Below the pieces are notes generated by a model. It ran no database searches and was not told the DNA's origin. It was given only the letters and a program-made list of their open reading frames with translations. Positions 4,960 through 6,405 of a stretch of DNA of 6,405 nt are shown here, piece after piece. The stretch is from positions 1-6,405 of the forward strand of contig JAJYCM010000164.1 of the NCBI GenBank assembly GCA_021778375.1. Direction: 5' to 3'. The stretch is from Bacteroidota bacterium. GTDB taxonomy: Bacteria; Bacteroidota; Ignavibacteria; Ignavibacteriales; Ignavibacteriaceae. The translations under genes and the position numbers were made by a program. How positions within the stretch are numbered: the stretch's first letter is position 1; each line of letters opens with the position of its first letter.

Positions 4960-6405
4960 ATGAATGAAATCAAAAAAGACAAAAAGATAATTATAAAGGG
5001 CGCTCGCGAACACAATCTAAAAAACCTTAGTCTTGAGTTGCCGAGAAATAAAATTGTAGTGTTTACCGGGGTTAGCGGGAGCGGAAAATCTTCTTTGGTA
5101 TTTGATACGATCTATGCTGAAGGACAGCGTCGTTATGTAGAAAGCCTTTCGGCTTATGCGCGTCAATTCCTTGAAAGGATGAATAAACCCGATGTTGATT
5201 TAATACAAGGAATAAGCCCGGCAGTTGCAATCGAGCAGAGGACCGGTTCAAAGAACACGCGATCAACTGTCGGTACAACCACAGAAGTATATGATTATTT
5301 AAGATTGTTATTTGCGCGAATCGGGAAGACTATTTGCTTTCAGTGCGGCAAGGAAGTAAATAAAGCTACAACAGGAACAGTATCCGATTGGCTTGAAGCA
5401 CAGTCGGAAGATTCAAAATTTTATCTTGCTTTCCCTCTTCATCTTCACACAGGGCATACCATCAAAGAAGAAATTGATCTACTTAAAAAGAGAGGCTTTT
5501 TTAGAATATATTTTAGGCAAAATACTTATGATTTGAACGAGGAATATTCCCTTCCCCGAAAGAAAGACAAAATTAGCGTTATAATTGAGAGATTTAAAAT
5601 TCAAAAAGGGAAAGTGAGAGAGAGGCTATCGGACGCAATTGAAGTAACCTTTAAAGAGGGCGAGAATAGATTAATCTTAATTAACGCAGATACCGGCGAG
5701 GAAAAGGAATTTAATAAATTTTACGAATGCTGCGGAATAAGGTACGAAGAGCCAGAGCCAAGATTTTTTTCCTTTAACAATCCTTTTGGTGCGTGCCCGG
5801 TATGTCAGGGCTTTAGCAGAACAATAGGTGTGGATATGAATCTTGTCGTGCCTAATCCAAATTTATCTATCACCGAAGGAGCAATTGCTGTTTTCCGTTC
5901 GGCAAAATACAGCACGCATTTAAGAGACCTTGTACAGAACGCAAAACAATTTAATATTCCTCTAAACATTCCGTTCAAAAATTTATCGCAGGAACAAGTT
6001 TCATTAATTCAAAAAGGATTTGGCGATTACACCGGGATAGACAATTTTTTTGAAAAGCTTGAAACCAAGACATATAAAATGCACATCCGGGTTTTGCTAA
6101 GTCGTTACCGCGGATACACCATATGCGCGGCGTGCAAGGGGTCACGGTTAAGGCGCGAATCGCTGCAAGTAAAAGTTAATAGCTTATCGATTTACGATGT
6201 TGTAAAAATGCCTATTGAGCAATCGCTTCTTTTTTTTACTGAGTTGAAGCTTTCGGAATATGATATGCACGTCGGTGAAAGAATTTTAAAAGAAATAATT
6301 AAGCGACTTATTTTTTTGAACAATGTCGGTATAGGTTATTTGACATTGGAAAGATTAAGCAGCACGTTATCCGGTGGGGAAACGCAAAGGATTAATTTAG
6401 CTACT
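4960..6405 (+). CDS. uvrA: Excinuclease ABC subunit UvrA, 3' partial
   Basis: The frame opens at ATG 4960 and runs off the window end, giving the first 482 of about 940 residues. UvrA is the DNA damage sensor of nucleotide excision repair; it dimerises and loads UvrB. Visible parts are GAREHNLKNL (14-23), Walker A GVSGSGKS (37-44), EGQRRYVESLSAYARQFLER (54-73), Gln93 in SPAVAIEQ, NTRSTVGTTTEVYDYLRLLF (99-118), a UvrB-binding segment of normal length (about 120-250), the first zinc module (255-284), the insertion domain, YRGYTICAACKGSRLRRE (383-400) and the first ABC signature LSGGETQR (470-477). The UvrB-binding region argues for canonical UvrA rather than UvrA2. The zinc module has YECC (255-258) where E. 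coli has CPIC, so the first cysteine is missing; CPVC (279-282) is intact. Homology sets the start: the protein begins seven residues before the E. coli one. There is no Shine-Dalgarno site. Confidence 0.96.
   Translation, partial: MNEIKKDKKIIIKGAREHNLKNLSLELPRNKIVVFTGVSGSGKSSLVFDTIYAEGQRRYVESLSAYARQFLERMNKPDVDLIQGISPAVAIEQRTGSKNTRSTVGTTTEVYDYLRLLFARIGKTICFQCGKEVNKATTGTVSDWLEAQSEDSKFYLAFPLHLHTGHTIKEEIDLLKKRGFFRIYFRQNTYDLNEEYSLPRKKDKISVIIERFKIQKGKVRERLSDAIEVTFKEGENRLILINADTGEEKEFNKFYECCGIRYEEPEPRFFSFNNPFGACPVCQGFSRTIGVDMNLVVPNPNLSITEGAIAVFRSAKYSTHLRDLVQNAKQFNIPLNIPFKNLSQEQVSLIQKGFGDYTGIDNFFEKLETKTYKMHIRVLLSRYRGYTICAACKGSRLRRESLQVKVNSLSIYDVVKMPIEQSLLFFTELKLSEYDMHVGERILKEIIKRLIFLNNVGIGYLTLERLSSTLSGGETQRINLAT

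Noticed and set aside
5072..5278. Minus-strand open frame inside uvrA
   Set aside because: It is antisense to highly conserved UvrA motifs, so the open frame is a by-product of codon use.

Overview
This is an AT-rich bacterial window, dense in genes, with one TTG start and few strong Shine-Dalgarno sites. The UvrA fragment (degenerate first zinc site, Bacteroidota/Chlorobi-like insertion-domain wording), the compact mlaE-mlaF-mlaD operon and the spacer repeats built on CCTGCC/GGCAGG and GAAATGACA together suggest the Bacteroidota-Chlorobiota-Ignavibacteriota group. Ignavibacteria-like is my best guess. This is inferred from family resemblance, not from a database search.

Layout. 1-954 (+): the 3' part of a nicotinamidase/isochorismatase-fold cysteine hydrolase that starts upstream of the window. 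953-1008: a long hairpin between convergent genes whose U-tract serves the minus strand. 1034-1562 (-): a two-gene operon, a CxxC glutaredoxin-like protein followed by a short GroES with no groEL after it. 1563-1954: a divergent spacer with a repeat remnant. 1955-4553 (+): three overlapping genes, MlaE-type permease, MlaF-type ATPase and an MCE-domain (MlaD-type) protein, together a complete inner-membrane lipid transport core. 4554-4959: a non-coding spacer with palindromic repeat elements. 4960-6405 (+): the N-terminal half of uvrA, cut by the window end.

How the genes work together. MlaE, MlaF and MlaD form one machine: the permease and ATPase drive lipid movement, and the MCE protein, anchored by one helix, extends into the periplasm. 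The glutaredoxin-like and GroES genes are co-transcribed and may share a protein-quality or redox role. The cysteine hydrolase (probable NAD salvage) and UvrA (nucleotide excision repair) have no evident link to their neighbours.

I see no phage, transposase, CRISPR, tRNA or rRNA, and no convincing new multi-gene system. The most unusual points are the glutaredoxin-groES pair without groEL, the GroES that seems to lack its roof hairpin, the large insertion in the cysteine hydrolase, the degenerate UvrA zinc site, and the repeat elements in both long spacers.
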